Assembly (NCBI GenBank): GCA_965213575.1
Contig: CBDBZN010000020.1
Span: 62,001 to 126,000, forward strand
Reading direction: 5' to 3'
From: JAUHXS01 sp965213575
Lineage (GTDB): Bacteria > Bacteroidota > Bacteroidia > Chitinophagales > JAUHXS01
DNA: 64,000 nt
Below are positions 8,728 through 19,100 of this stretch, piece by piece (position 1 is the stretch's first letter; every line of letters begins with the position of its first letter). The notes below the pieces were generated by a model. It was not told the DNA's origin. It saw nothing but the letters and a program-made list of their open reading frames with translations, and ran no database searches. A program made the position numbers and the translations under genes.

Positions 8728-11091
8728 GTGAATCTCCTTTACGGACAAATTGGCCATTTCTTAGTGCTCCTATCTTTTATCAGCGCTATCGTAGCGACTG
8801 TTTCTTTTTATATTGCTTCCGGTTCAAAATCAACTATTGAGCAACGCACTTCTTGGAAAAGGCTCGGGCTAATCAGTTTCATCATTCATGGATTGAGCAT
8901 AGTCAGCATTTTTGGGGTGTTATTTTTAATGATTATTGGCCATCATTTTGAGTACCAATATGTGTGGCAACACTCGTCGCTGGAGCTTCCAACGAGGTAT
9001 TTGCTATCCTGCTTTTGGGAAGGGCAAGAAGGCAGTTTTCTTTTATGGGCGTTTTGGCATGTAGTACTAGGGCTTATTCTCGCTACTCGTAATACAGATT
9101 ACTCAAAGCCTGTGATGACAGTGATCAGCTTTGTTCAAGTATTCTTGAGTTCTATGTTACTGGGATTATATTTTGGAGATTTTCATATTGGGAGCAGCCC
9201 GTTTTTGCTTTTGCGAGATACCATGCCGGAAGCACCTATATTCTCCATGAATCCCGATTATATCCCGGAAGATGGAACAGGCTTAAACCCTTTGCTTCAA
9301 AACTATTGGATGACGATCCATCCTCCTACCCTCTTTTTAGGATTTGCATCTACCGTGGTACCTTTTGCATTTGCCATTGCAGCATTATGGAAAAAGCAAT
9401 ATGCCAAGTGGGCTTTAAAGGCACTTCCGTGGACACTTTTCTCAGCCATGATTCTCGGCACCGGAATTATGATGGGAGCAGCTTGGGCTTATGAAGCCCT
9501 GAGCTTTGGAGGATTTTGGGCGTGGGATCCGGTAGAGAATGCTTCTTTAGTTCCTTGGCTTACATTAATCGCAGGGTTGCATACCTTAGTTATTTTCAAA
9601 GCTACAAAACACGCCTTAAAAGCAACTTTTGTGTTTTTTATCATCACTTTTTTCCTCATTCTTTACTCTACTTTTTTGACTAGAAGTGGCATATTGGGCG
9701 ATACCTCGGTCCATGCTTTTACCGACTTGGGTATGTCAGGACAACTCATCATTTATATGGCGGCGTTGATTATTCCTGCTATCTATTTACTTGTCTCTCG
9801 TTGGACAAACGTACCTGCTCCAAAAACAGAAGAAAGCACTTACTCTCGGGAGTTTTGGATGTTCATTGGCTCATTAGTGTTGTGCATCTCTGCGGTACAA
9901 ATCACTTTCTCCACCTCTATTCCGGTTATTAATAAAATATTTGGCTCTAACTTGGCTCCGCCGGTTGAAGCCATAGCTCACTATAATAAATGGCAATTGC
10001 CTTTAGCAATTATTGTTGCCTTACTTACGGCTATTACACAGTTTTTTCAATACCGAAAAACTAATATTTCAAATACTTGGAAACGTGTTTTGCCAACTTT
10101 CGTTTTAAGCATTTTGCTAACCATTTTCATAGCATGGCACTTTAAGTTTGAGCATTTTTATTATGATCTGTTTACTTTTTGTGCAACATACGGAGTATTG
10201 GGCAACTTATATTTTATTATCAGTTCCTTATCGGGAAAGATCAAACTGGCTGGTGGCTCTATCAGTCACATCGGGTTCGGTTTAATGCTATTGGGCATAT
10301 TAATTTCTAATGCCGAGCAAGAAGTTATATCCCTTAATAATATAGGAATGGACTTTGGTAAAAACTTCGATGCCGAAAGCAATCGAGAGAATATTTTACT
10401 GACAAAAGGAACGCCCACTCAAATGAATGATTATACGGTTACCTATGTATCTGATTCTACAGTTGGACCAAATACCTATTTCAAAATCAACTACCTACGA
10501 GGAAAAGAGACATTTACTTTATACCCTAATGTGCAGCTTAACGAGCGAATGGGAGATGTAGCTAATCCGGACACCCGCCATTATTTTTCGAAAGATGTTT
10601 ATACGCATATTACTGCAATGAAGCAAAAGAAAACCGATAATAAACCTGAAAAAATCACCCACATCTTGTCGCTTGGCGATACCATCACTTTAAATAGATG
10701 CTTTGCTGTGTTGACTAATGTCATTGTAGACGCTAAAGATTTATATGATTCACAAGTAGGAGATATTGCGATTGCTGCTAATTTAAAAGTTTTTACCATT
10801 GATTCGACTTATAGTTTACAACCCGTCTACTATATTCGAGGTAATCACGCTACAATTATCCCCAAAAAATTGGAAGAAGCTGCTCTTACTGTGCAACTCA
10901 ATAAAATTTATCCGGAACGACAAGAGTTTGAAATTATCACGGAGCAGGAAGACACCACTGCCGATTATATTATCATGAAAGCGATTGTTTTCCCTTTTAT
11001 CAATATATTATGGATAGGTTTGATTGTGATGATTCTAGGGTTTTGTACAAGTATTTACCGTAGGATTACTGAAAAAAGAAAGATTGAATAA
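8728..11091 (+). CDS. ccmF: Cytochrome c biogenesis protein, CcmF/CcsA family (heme lyase)
   Basis: 787 residues with many membrane segments. The heme-handling tryptophan-rich motif GFWAWDPVENASLVPWL lies near residue 261, preceded by WEGQEGSFLLWAFWH and by HPPTLFLGF. This protein receives heme from CcmE and attaches it to apocytochrome c on the periplasmic side. The C-terminal third (from about residue 540) is a soluble domain followed by a last membrane helix. Translation starts at GTG (8728); no ATG lies nearby in frame. The gene would be expected next to ccmE but is 2.7 kb away because of the intervening surface-protein gene. A TAACTTCG sequence 5 bases before the start is too close to be a confident promoter. 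Confidence 0.88.
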   Translation: MNLLYGQIGHFLVLLSFISAIVATVSFYIASGSKSTIEQRTSWKRLGLISFIIHGLSIVSIFGVLFLMIIGHHFEYQYVWQHSSLELPTRYLLSCFWEGQEGSFLLWAFWHVVLGLILATRNTDYSKPVMTVISFVQVFLSSMLLGLYFGDFHIGSSPFLLLRDTMPEAPIFSMNPDYIPEDGTGLNPLLQNYWMTIHPPTLFLGFASTVVPFAFAIAALWKKQYAKWALKALPWTLFSAMILGTGIMMGAAWAYEALSFGGFWAWDPVENASLVPWLTLIAGLHTLVIFKATKHALKATFVFFIITFFLILYSTFLTRSGILGDTSVHAFTDLGMSGQLIIYMAALIIPAIYLLVSRWTNVPAPKTEESTYSREFWMFIGSLVLCISAVQITFSTSIPVINKIFGSNLAPPVEAIAHYNKWQLPLAIIVALLTAITQFFQYRKTNISNTWKRVLPTFVLSILLTIFIAWHFKFEHFYYDLFTFCATYGVLGNLYFIISSLSGKIKLAGGSISHIGFGLMLLGILISNAEQEVISLNNIGMDFGKNFDAESNRENILLTKGTPTQMNDYTVTYVSDSTVGPNTYFKINYLRGKETFTLYPNVQLNERMGDVANPDTRHYFSKDVYTHITAMKQKKTDNKPEKITHILSLGDTITLNRCFAVLTNVIVDAKDLYDSQVGDIAIAANLKVFTIDSTYSLQPVYYIRGNHATIIPKKLEEAALTVQLNKIYPERQEFEIITEQEDTTADYIIMKAIVFPFINILWIGLIVMILGFCTSIYRRITEKRKIE

Positions 11092-11228
11092 TTTACTTTA
11101 AGTATTTCATTTATCTCTGAAATAACCCTGTGAGGGTAACAAATTTAAGATATACTTTTCAAATGATCGAGCTGGGACCTCCCGAGGCTTCGGGATAAAC
11201 TTCTCGCCCCCTTCATATATCTTCCAAA

Positions 11229-11265
11229 TAAAAAAAGGTGACTGTTTCTTATAACAATCACCTTC
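11229..11265 (-). terminator. Rho-independent terminator of tRNA-Lys
   Basis: Read on the minus strand, AAGGTGATTGTT and AACAGTCACCTT pair with a single mismatch around a short loop and are followed by a run of T. It begins about 10 bases beyond the tRNA 3' end and points the same way. Confidence 0.75.
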
Positions 11266-11275
11266 AAATTGTTTG

Positions 11276-11348
11276 TGACCGAGCTGGGGCTCGAACCCAG
11301 GACCATCTCCTTAAAAGGGAGATGCTCTACCAACTGAGCTACTCGATC
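11276..11348 (-). tRNA. tRNA-Lys (anticodon UUU)
   Basis: The 73-nt cloverleaf can be drawn fully. The acceptor stem GATCGAG pairs with CTCGGTC (one G-T wobble); the D arm is GCTC-AGTTGGTA-GAGC; the anticodon stem TCTCC/GGAGA encloses loop CTTTTAA with anticodon TTT; the variable loop is TGGTC; the T arm is CTGGG-TTCGAGC-CCCAG; the discriminator base is A. The CCA end is not encoded. The 482-bp gap between ccmF and the DUF2795 gene holds this tRNA, its terminator, a promoter and otherwise only AT-rich spacer. Confidence 0.97.
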
Positions 11349-11521
11349 AAACAGCTGCAAGAAATCGCAGCGAGGTTGCAAATATAAAAGTTTATAAATA
11401 AAAAAATAATTATCTCTTTGAATATTTTTAAAATTACATGGCATGATAATTGATAAGATTTTTATTCATTATGATATAATAATCACATAATCAATTTATA
11501 ACAAATTATCATACACTAACA

Positions 11522-11552
11522 TTTGGAGTTAATAAATATTATACTATTTTTG
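11522..11552 (+). promoter_or_regulatory. Bacteroidota-type promoter of the DUF2795 gene
   Basis: TTTG (11522-11525) and TATTTTTG (11545-11552) are separated by exactly 19 bases, matching the -33/-7 consensus TTTG-N19-TAnnTTTG. The start codon is at 11574, about 15 bases beyond the expected transcription start. Confidence 0.7.
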
Positions 11553-11573
11553 CACAAAATTTAAATACACTAT

Positions 11574-11795
11574 ATGTACTGGACACTAGAATTAGCATCT
11601 CATTTGGTCGAAGCTCCTTGGCCTGCCACAAAAGAGGAATTGATTGACTACGCTATCCGGTCAGGTGCTCCGGTTGAGGTAATTGAAAATTTGGAGGAAC
11701 TAGATGAAGATATCGAATCTTACGAGGGCGTTGATGATATATGGCCTGACTATCCTACACAGGAGGATTTCTTTTTTGATGAAGAAGAACATTAA
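11574..11795 (+). CDS. DUF2795 domain-containing small acidic protein
   Basis: 73 residues. MYWTLELASHLVEAPWPATK followed by ELIDYAIRSGAPVEVIENL is the DUF2795 signature, and the acidic tail (DDIWPDYPTQEDFFFDEEEH) is typical of its bacteroidotal members. The family has no experimentally assigned function that I know of. The gene has its own well-formed promoter and is followed by the atpDC promoter, so it is probably monocistronic. Confidence 0.88.
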   Translation: MYWTLELASHLVEAPWPATKEELIDYAIRSGAPVEVIENLEELDEDIESYEGVDDIWPDYPTQEDFFFDEEEH

Positions 11796-11884
11796 ATTAT
11801 TTAGTTTTATATTTTAATATATTTTTTAAAACATTCTGTGCCTTCTAATTGTTAGCAGATTGTTGATTTAATTTAGGAAATGAG

Positions 11885-11915
11885 TTTGATATTTGCTCAG
11901 TAAGCCTTAATTTTG
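11885..11915 (+). promoter_or_regulatory. Promoter of atpDC
   Basis: TTTG (11885-11888) and TAATTTTG (11908-11915) are separated by 19 bases, the same spacing as the DUF2795 promoter about 360 bp upstream. Expected transcription start is near 11922, about 43 bases before the atpD ATG. Confidence 0.7.
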
Positions 11916-11964
11916 CACACTCATGATTTTTTAATACACAATACAAAGATTGTAAACTTCAAAT

Positions 11965-13479
11965 ATGCCTAACTCCGGAAAAATCAAACAAATTATTGGA
12001 CCTGTAGTAGATGTAAGCTTTGACGAAAAAAATACCGAGCTACCGGAAATATTAAACTCTCTTGTTATTAAAAAAGAGGATGGAAGCAGCTTAGTCTTAG
12101 AATGCCAACAGCATTTAGGAGAAAATAGTGTACGGGCTATTGCAATGGATGCTACTGATGGATTAGTTAGAGGCATGGAAGTAATTGACACGGGAGCTCC
12201 TATTAAAATGCCTATTGGCGAAGAGGTAAAAGGAAGATTGTTAAACGTTACCGGAGATACCATTGATGGCATAGGTGAATTAGATCAATCTAAAGGCCGC
12301 TCCATCCATGCCAAGCCTCCTAAATTTGAAGACCTTTCTACTGATGCAGAAATACTTTATACAGGGATCAAAGTAATTGACCTTATTGAACCTTATGCAA
12401 AAGGTGGAAAAATCGGTTTGTTTGGTGGTGCAGGAGTAGGTAAAACAGTATTGATTCAAGAGCTGATCAACAATATAGCAAAGGGATATGACGGATTATC
12501 TGTGTTTGCAGGCGTAGGAGAAAGGACCAGGGAAGGAAATGACTTATTAAGAGAAATGATTGAAGCAGACATCGTAAAATATGGTGATGCTTTTAAAGAA
12601 TCTATGGAAGAAGGTGGATGGGACCTATCTAAAGTAGACAAGAAAGAACTATTAAACTCCAAAGCATCTTTTGTATTTGGACAAATGAATGAGCCTCCCG
12701 GTGCAAGAGCAAGAGTGGCTTTATCAGGATTGACATTAGCAGAGTATTATAGAGATGGTGAAGGTGATGGCAAAGGGAAGGATATTCTTTTCTTTATCGA
12801 CAATATCTTTCGATTTACTCAAGCAGGCTCTGAAGTATCCGCACTTTTAGGAAGGATGCCATCAGCGGTAGGATATCAACCCACATTGGCTACTGAGATG
12901 GGATTAATGCAGGAAAGGATCACCTCTACTAAAAATGGTTCCATCACATCGGTACAAGCAGTGTACGTTCCTGCGGATGATTTAACGGATCCGGCACCTG
13001 CTACGACTTTTGCTCACTTAGATGCTACCACAGTTTTAAGTAGAAAAATTGCTGAGTTAGGTATTTATCCTGCAGTAGACCCGCTTGATTCTACTTCAAG
13101 AATTTTAACTCCTCAAATTGTAGGAGATCAGCATTACAAAACTGCTCAAAAAGTAAAAGAAATTCTTCAAAGATATAAAGAGTTGCAAGATATCATCGCC
13201 ATCCTTGGAATGGATGAGTTGTCTGATGAAGATAAGCAGGTAGTACATAGAGCAAGAAGGGTTCAAAGATTTTTATCTCAACCATTCCATGTAGCTGAGC
13301 AATTTACCGGATTAAAAGGAGTCTTAGTACCTATTGAAGAGACGATAAGAGGTTTTAATATGATTATGGACGGAGAAGTAGATGAATATCCGGAAGCAGC
13401 CTTTAATCTTGTTGGGACTATTGATGAAGCAATAGAAAAAGGTAAAAAGATGCTGGATGATGCAGCAGCAGGTAACTAA
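11965..13479 (+). CDS. atpD: F1Fo ATP synthase subunit beta
   Basis: 504 residues. The catalytic P-loop GGAGVGKT lies near residue 154, followed by GERTREGNDL, the Walker B-type LFFIDNIFRFTQAGSEVSALL and GRMPSAVGYQPTLATEMG. The subunit hydrolyses or makes ATP in the cytoplasmic F1 head. In Bacteroidota atpD and atpC commonly form a two-gene unit away from the other ATP synthase genes, which is what is seen here: atpC follows 24 bp downstream and no other atp gene is in the window. Confidence 0.98.
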   Translation: MPNSGKIKQIIGPVVDVSFDEKNTELPEILNSLVIKKEDGSSLVLECQQHLGENSVRAIAMDATDGLVRGMEVIDTGAPIKMPIGEEVKGRLLNVTGDTIDGIGELDQSKGRSIHAKPPKFEDLSTDAEILYTGIKVIDLIEPYAKGGKIGLFGGAGVGKTVLIQELINNIAKGYDGLSVFAGVGERTREGNDLLREMIEADIVKYGDAFKESMEEGGWDLSKVDKKELLNSKASFVFGQMNEPPGARARVALSGLTLAEYYRDGEGDGKGKDILFFIDNIFRFTQAGSEVSALLGRMPSAVGYQPTLATEMGLMQERITSTKNGSITSVQAVYVPADDLTDPAPATTFAHLDATTVLSRKIAELGIYPAVDPLDSTSRILTPQIVGDQHYKTAQKVKEILQRYKELQDIIAILGMDELSDEDKQVVHRARRVQRFLSQPFHVAEQFTGLKGVLVPIEETIRGFNMIMDGEVDEYPEAAFNLVGTIDEAIEKGKKMLDDAAAGN

Positions 13480-13503
13480 TAATCTTTTTAAAATCACAAT
13501 CTT

Positions 13504-13764
13504 TTGAATTTAGAAATTTTAACACCCGATCAAAAATTATTTTCCGGAGAAGTTGACTCTGTACAACTCCCCGGTTCGAAAGGCTCTTTTGAAATACTTA
13601 AAAATCACGCTCCTCTAATTTCTTCTCTTGAAAAAGGCAAGATAAGAGTGAAACAAAATGCGCAAGAACTGTTTTTCCCTATCAAAAATGGATTCGTAGA
13701 AGTATTAAATAATAAAGTTATTGTACTCGTAGAAGGAGTTATAGAACCAGAATCTATCGAATAA
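13504..13764 (+). CDS. atpC: F1Fo ATP synthase subunit epsilon (short form)
   Basis: 86 residues, containing only the N-terminal beta-sandwich (LEILTPDQKLFSGEVDSVQL, SKGSFEILKNHAPLISSLEKG, NGFVEVLNNKVIVL). The C-terminal helical hairpin that inhibits ATP hydrolysis in longer epsilon subunits is missing; short versions are usual in this phylum. The start is TTG (13504), chosen because no ATG precedes the conserved first strand. It is translated with atpD from the same promoter. Confidence 0.93.
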   Translation: MNLEILTPDQKLFSGEVDSVQLPGSKGSFEILKNHAPLISSLEKGKIRVKQNAQELFFPIKNGFVEVLNNKVIVLVEGVIEPESIE

Positions 13765-13782
13765 TTTTTCTACAAACTGTAT

Positions 13783-13855
13783 TTGTTCATCAAGCAGCCT
13801 AATTGCTTTAAAATATAAAATTTGCTTATTGGCGAATTAGTCTTGATGAGAACAA
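13783..13855. terminator. Long imperfect hairpin between convergent genes
   Basis: TTGTTCATCAAG (13783-13794) pairs imperfectly with CTTGATGAGAACAA (13842-13855), with further pairing inside (CTAATT with AATTAG). It lies between the ends of atpC and the convergent surface-protein gene, where a bidirectional terminator is expected. There is no strong T run, so a repeat element is an alternative. Confidence 0.4.
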
Positions 13856-13860
13856 GCGTT

Positions 13861-15989
13861 TTACCGGATCAATGTGATTTGTCCGGACTTTACTATTCTT
13901 TCCCCTATAAGAGTAGTTGCTTCTATTTCATATAAATAAGTTCCAATCTCTTTAATACCTGATTTATTAGTTCCTGTCCAAGCTTTATTTATATTATTGC
14001 TGCTAAAAACCAGATTACCCCATCTATCATATATTTCAAATTTGATCAAATCTTTAATACCTTCATTAAAAAGCGATATCTCATCATTTAATCCATCACC
14101 ATTAGGACTGAAAGCTGATGGTACTTGCAATAAAGTATGGACTACTTTTACTAAGATGCTATCATAATTAACACAACCATATCCATTGATCACTTCAAGT
14201 ATATATAGAATTGTGGAATCCGGAGCAGAAACCGGATCAAGTATTTCAGGGTTAGATAAAAAGTCAGTTGGAAGCCATCTAAAAGTATCCACGTTAGTAC
14301 GGCCCTTTAAATGAACAGATTGTTCTGGCAATATAATGGTATCATTACCAACTTCAACAAACGGATAAGGTGCTGTTGTAATAATAAAGTTAGTACTATA
14401 CGTACATCCAATAGAATCACCTACTCGCAGAGTATATTCATTTATTACTAAACTATCGGTACTGCGGGAAAAAGTTGGGTACTTATCAGTATTAGTAAAG
14501 TTGAGGTACTCATTTAAGGGAAACCAACTATATTCTAAAAATGAATCTAGAGGGAAAGGTTGGATAAGAACAGACATTCCTGAGCATATAAATGTATCCT
14601 TTACCATAATATTTGGAATAGGATGAATACGGATCAGTGAACTCGCTGTATCCGTACAAGCACCTTGAGTAATTTCTAATATAATAGAAATAGAGGAATC
14701 TGGAGCAAAAGTAAAAGTAGAGGCACTATCTTCTACCGGAGACTCAGTTAACCAAATATAATTATCTCCTCCCTTAATTTCTATAGAGACGGAATCTCCA
14801 AAACATATTGAAGTGTCTGCAGGAGAGATAGAAAGAGGAATAGAATCAAAAATGTTAACTTTCAAATCATAAGATGTATTTGTACATTCATTTATAAAAC
14901 TAAATATGATATTTTCTCTTCCTTCCAGCACATTATCTCCTAAAGGAATTATTGGTATCCATATTGAATCCACACCTACTGGAAAATCTACAATACTATC
15001 AACAGGCTCATAATCTATTCCATTAGTAGCATTTCCTCCTATACTGAAAGTTACTGTTTTAGCCGTATCTAAGCCATTACACCCTCTTGTTATCAATATA
15101 TATCCAGTATCACAACCTTCAATAGCTAGTGAATCAAGATTAAATGCTAATATATCTGGGCTACATAAGCTTTTACCTTCAATGAATATGCCGGAATCTA
15201 GGCCACAATCAAAAACATCAGCTACTGCAAGCTTTAATGTATAAGTTAAACATGGTATTACTGATGTTGAGGCACTTAACAACACTGTATATCCATCGTA
15301 TTGAGTAAATTCTGTTCCATCACTTACATTTTCAATGTAGTATTCGCTAAATCCTAACTTACATCCTACCCCTGTTGTATCGCCAGCATTCGCTCCTTGA
15401 GAACCTGAGTTAACAGTATTAATAGCAACAGGAGTATTAGTGCCGGGAACAACCGCTAAATTTTCTTTGCCTACTATTCCGGGACCGCTTATAAACAAGC
15501 CGAATACATCATTAAAGGCAGTACAAACATATTCAGGATATTCCTCGGAAGCAAAAACATAATTAAAATTAAGTTGGCTTGAAGAGGGTGTTATATCAAA
15601 CTCTAAATAACAATAATCATGTGTTGTGAACCCAGCTACCCCCGAAGCCTGTAATATACTATCTAAATCCGAATCCCCTGGTTCACATTCAGCATTTGTT
15701 TCAAATATTGGGCCATGCCCGGCTTGACGATCATCATTGGGAGGCAAAGCAATTTGAATACTCCCTGATGTTAACAAAACACCACTATCTATACCTAAAG
15801 CTGTATTGAGGCTCTAAAAAAACCTGAAGCATTATCATGGCAATCTCTTACCACATTGGATATCTCAACTCCTTTATCTACTAAAATGCTTGCCAAGATA
15901 GAATCATTATTAACACTCCCTACTACTAATTGGCTATAAAGATTTGGAATAAACAAAAAGCTGATTAAAATATATATTATATTTTTCAT
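13861..15989 (-). pseudogene. Frameshifted choice-of-anchor L surface protein with type IX (gliding) C-terminal domain
   Basis: The gene starts at 15989 with a signal peptide (MKNIIYILISFLFIPNLYSQ) and the first part of a choice-of-anchor L domain (LVDKGVEISNVVRDCHDNASG). The frame then closes at a TAG (15795-15797). The same domain continues in another frame (SLNTALGIDSGVLLTSG, then NFNYVFASEEYPEYVCTAFN) to 13861. The intact product would be about 700 residues: anchor L domain, Ig/PKD-like segments, and a classical gliding motility-associated C-terminal sorting domain (FSPNGDGLNDEI, FEIYDRWGNLVFSS, GTYLYEIEA, GQITLIR). One base is missing between about 15798 and 15816. A changed length of the neighbouring A7 run alone would not restore the frame, because a TAG follows it in the downstream frame. 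An assembly error remains possible. Confidence 0.8.
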
Positions 15990-16100
15990 ATACTTAATTA
16001 TACTTGTAAAAGATTTATATGATTAATTGCCACTTAGAATTCACCTTTAAAATGTCAAAAACTTATATCCTGCTAATCGAAATTTCTTTCTCCAATAAAA

Positions 16101-19100
16101 TCAGTTTAATAAAGTTAGGTTTCCGGTAAAAAACTGCTCGTCAACTGTAATTACATATTGACATACTGTGTTGGAATAGTTATTTCCTATTAATACACCA
16201 GGTTGCCACGGCTGATTTAAATCAGTTGTTTCATAAACCAGTTTTCCATATCTATCATAGATTTTCATCGTAAACGAATTATAACCGCCTGTTATCAAAG
16301 GACGAAAAGTTGTATTTATATTACCTTCTCTCAATATGATTACATTAGGAATAAAAACTTGCTGATCAACCGTATCAGCAATATTGGAATCCACAGGAGA
16401 ACAAGCCGAATCCGGCAATAAATTAATTGATACCATCAACGTGTCTGTACATTCATTAGTATCTGAAATAATCACTGAATAATTTGTTGCTCCTACTATT
16501 TCTTCTGTTATACTACTTGTAGTTGTCCCGGTAGACCATTCGTAAACTTCCCCTCCGGTGGCTGTTAAAACTAATGTGTCAGGCGTGCAAATAGAGGTAT
16601 CATCTGTAATCGTAAAATTCTTAATAACAGCGCTTACCTCATAAACAATAGTATTTAATACAGAACAGGAATCTTCTTTATAAAATAAAGTGTAGATACC
16701 ATCAAATGGGGGATTAACTAGAGTTGTTTGGGCTTGACTGCCATTACTCCATTGATACCATCCGGCATCGGGTCCAATTAAAATTAAAGTACTATCTATA
16801 CAATAGCTCTCGGAAATACTTGAGTCAATCCCTTCTTCCAAAAACAGACTTGTAAATTGTGCTAAGTAAATAATATTAGGACCGCTAGCAGTATCTTGAA
16901 AGAAGCTTTCTGTACTTGATTGTTGTAATGGATAATTAGGTGGATCGGGGGAGTCAAATAATTGAATACCTATATACAAATCATTATTAAGACCCAAAGC
17001 TGTTAAACAAGTAATCTCCTGATCTCCATGATTAAAATAAGTTGCATAGTCAATATTATAGCCTCTATCGAAATGTAATATGAAAGCTCCCCTTGCAAAT
17101 TGCAGCGTATCTTGATAATATAAATTAGGATATGCGATAGTGTTTAAGCTATCAGAATAGGTAGTGAAACCTACATAAAAATTATCGCAATCATCTAGAG
17201 AGATATTATCGAACCGAATAGATTCGTCCATGCTGCCTCCGTAATAGGTCATCCACATCTGATTTCCAGAATTATCAAACTCCGCTAAAAATATATCTCT
17301 TTCCCCGTCTAATGTATCTTTATAATATCCACCAGCATCCATCGTTGGCAAGTCAGTTGATTTGGAAGAGCCTTCCATAAGTAAATAGCCATTGTTTTTT
17401 AACCTTATTCCATTTCCATATTCCTCTCCGTTACCTCCAAGGTATGTACTCCATAATAGTTCCCCAATATCATTCATCTTAAAAAGATAAGTATCCCAAT
17501 TATCGCTACTTATCGAATCTTTATAGTATCCACCCATGTCAATAGTAGGCAGATCCTCAGAACGAGTATAGCTGCCTCCTATAAATATTTCATTCTGATT
17601 ATTACTTTCTATATTGATAACATATTCGCCCTCGCTGCCACCGTAAAAGGTAGACCATGCTAAGCTTAAATCATTGTTAAACTTTACCACAAAAATATCA
17701 GCGTCACCAATAATATGAGTATCTCTATAGTAGCCTCCTCCATCTTTTAAGGGAAATTCTGCATACTCCCCTCCTGTATTCCCCACTGCATAAATATTAC
17801 CCGTGTTATCTATAGTAATACCGTAACCACTCTCTGAACCAATGCCTCCAAAATAAGTTGCCCATAATCGTTTACCCGCTTTATCAAACTTTAAGAAAAT
17901 AACTTCTCCATCATAATAATTAATTCCTTTATTTATATCTTGAAAATAGCCTCCGGCATCTTTAACCGGAAAGTCGCCTGAGTAACTTACCCCAGTCAAA
18001 TAAATATTAAAATCATTATCTATGGCTAACTCTCGACACCCATCACTATTTTGACCACCATAATAGGTCGACCATAATAACTCGTGAGATGAATTGAACT
18101 TACTAATATAAATATCTGTAGTTATGCCATTTAATGTATCTTGAAAGTAGCCTCCTATATCTTTAACCGGAAAATCAAGAGAGCTGGTAGAGCTGGTTAA
18201 ATACAAATTGCCTAAGTTATCAGTTTTCATATCAGATAGCCCATTACTCATACTTCCTCCAAAATAAGTCGCCCACTGGATAGGTGGATCAATTACAAGA
18301 GGTAAGCTAGCATCATAATCTCCTACTGCAATACTTATTTCTTTTAAAGAATGGCTATCTGTGATCAATTGGTTACTATTTGGATTGATAACATAATTTT
18401 GATTTGTTATTATTTCATAGCTGGAATTGATCTGCTTTCGGAATCCATCTAACTCTTGATAACATAATAGGTGTCCTTCCTCTAAATTTCCTAAAGTCGT
18501 ATGTAAATTAATTTGGCTCAACTCAGAAACATATACTTCCCCTGCACCTTGGTAAATCATTTTTATTTGACTGGGATCAGCTCCTGGATGAACTATAAAG
18601 CTATATTCAAAACCATTTTCTGATATATTGAAAGCCCAATCAATATCTTTATAAATGTTCTTGATCACCACCTCTCGGTAAGATTGCACATTTAATACGC
18701 CCTCAGGGCAGTGAGACAAATAGTAGTTAGTATAGGAATTCAACGGCGCTCCAGTATATATGTTCGATTTACGAATGGTTGCTCCTTTCAAGTTCATATC
18801 TATTCGCGCCCATTCAATAGTAACACCTTCTATCAGATCTTTTTCAAAAGAAGAAGCATACTGAATAGAAGTAAGTTCTTTTGGTGATGTAATAGTTTTA
18901 GAAAAAACATAAGTAAGCCCGTGGTCTGTTATGTATAACTGTTGGTTATTTCCTTTTAATAAAAAGTGAATAAAAGGTACAGACTCACCGATTGTATTTC
19001 GTAACTGTCCTTTATTTTCTATAAAGCCTAAATCTCCATATACAGACAAAGAACTTACTATTAGCAAAAAAACCAGTAAGGCTTTATTTAAGGAAGGTAT

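Noticed and set aside
11145..11444. A 99-codon minus-strand frame
   Set aside because: It reads straight through tRNA-Lys and its terminator; it is a shadow of the RNA gene.
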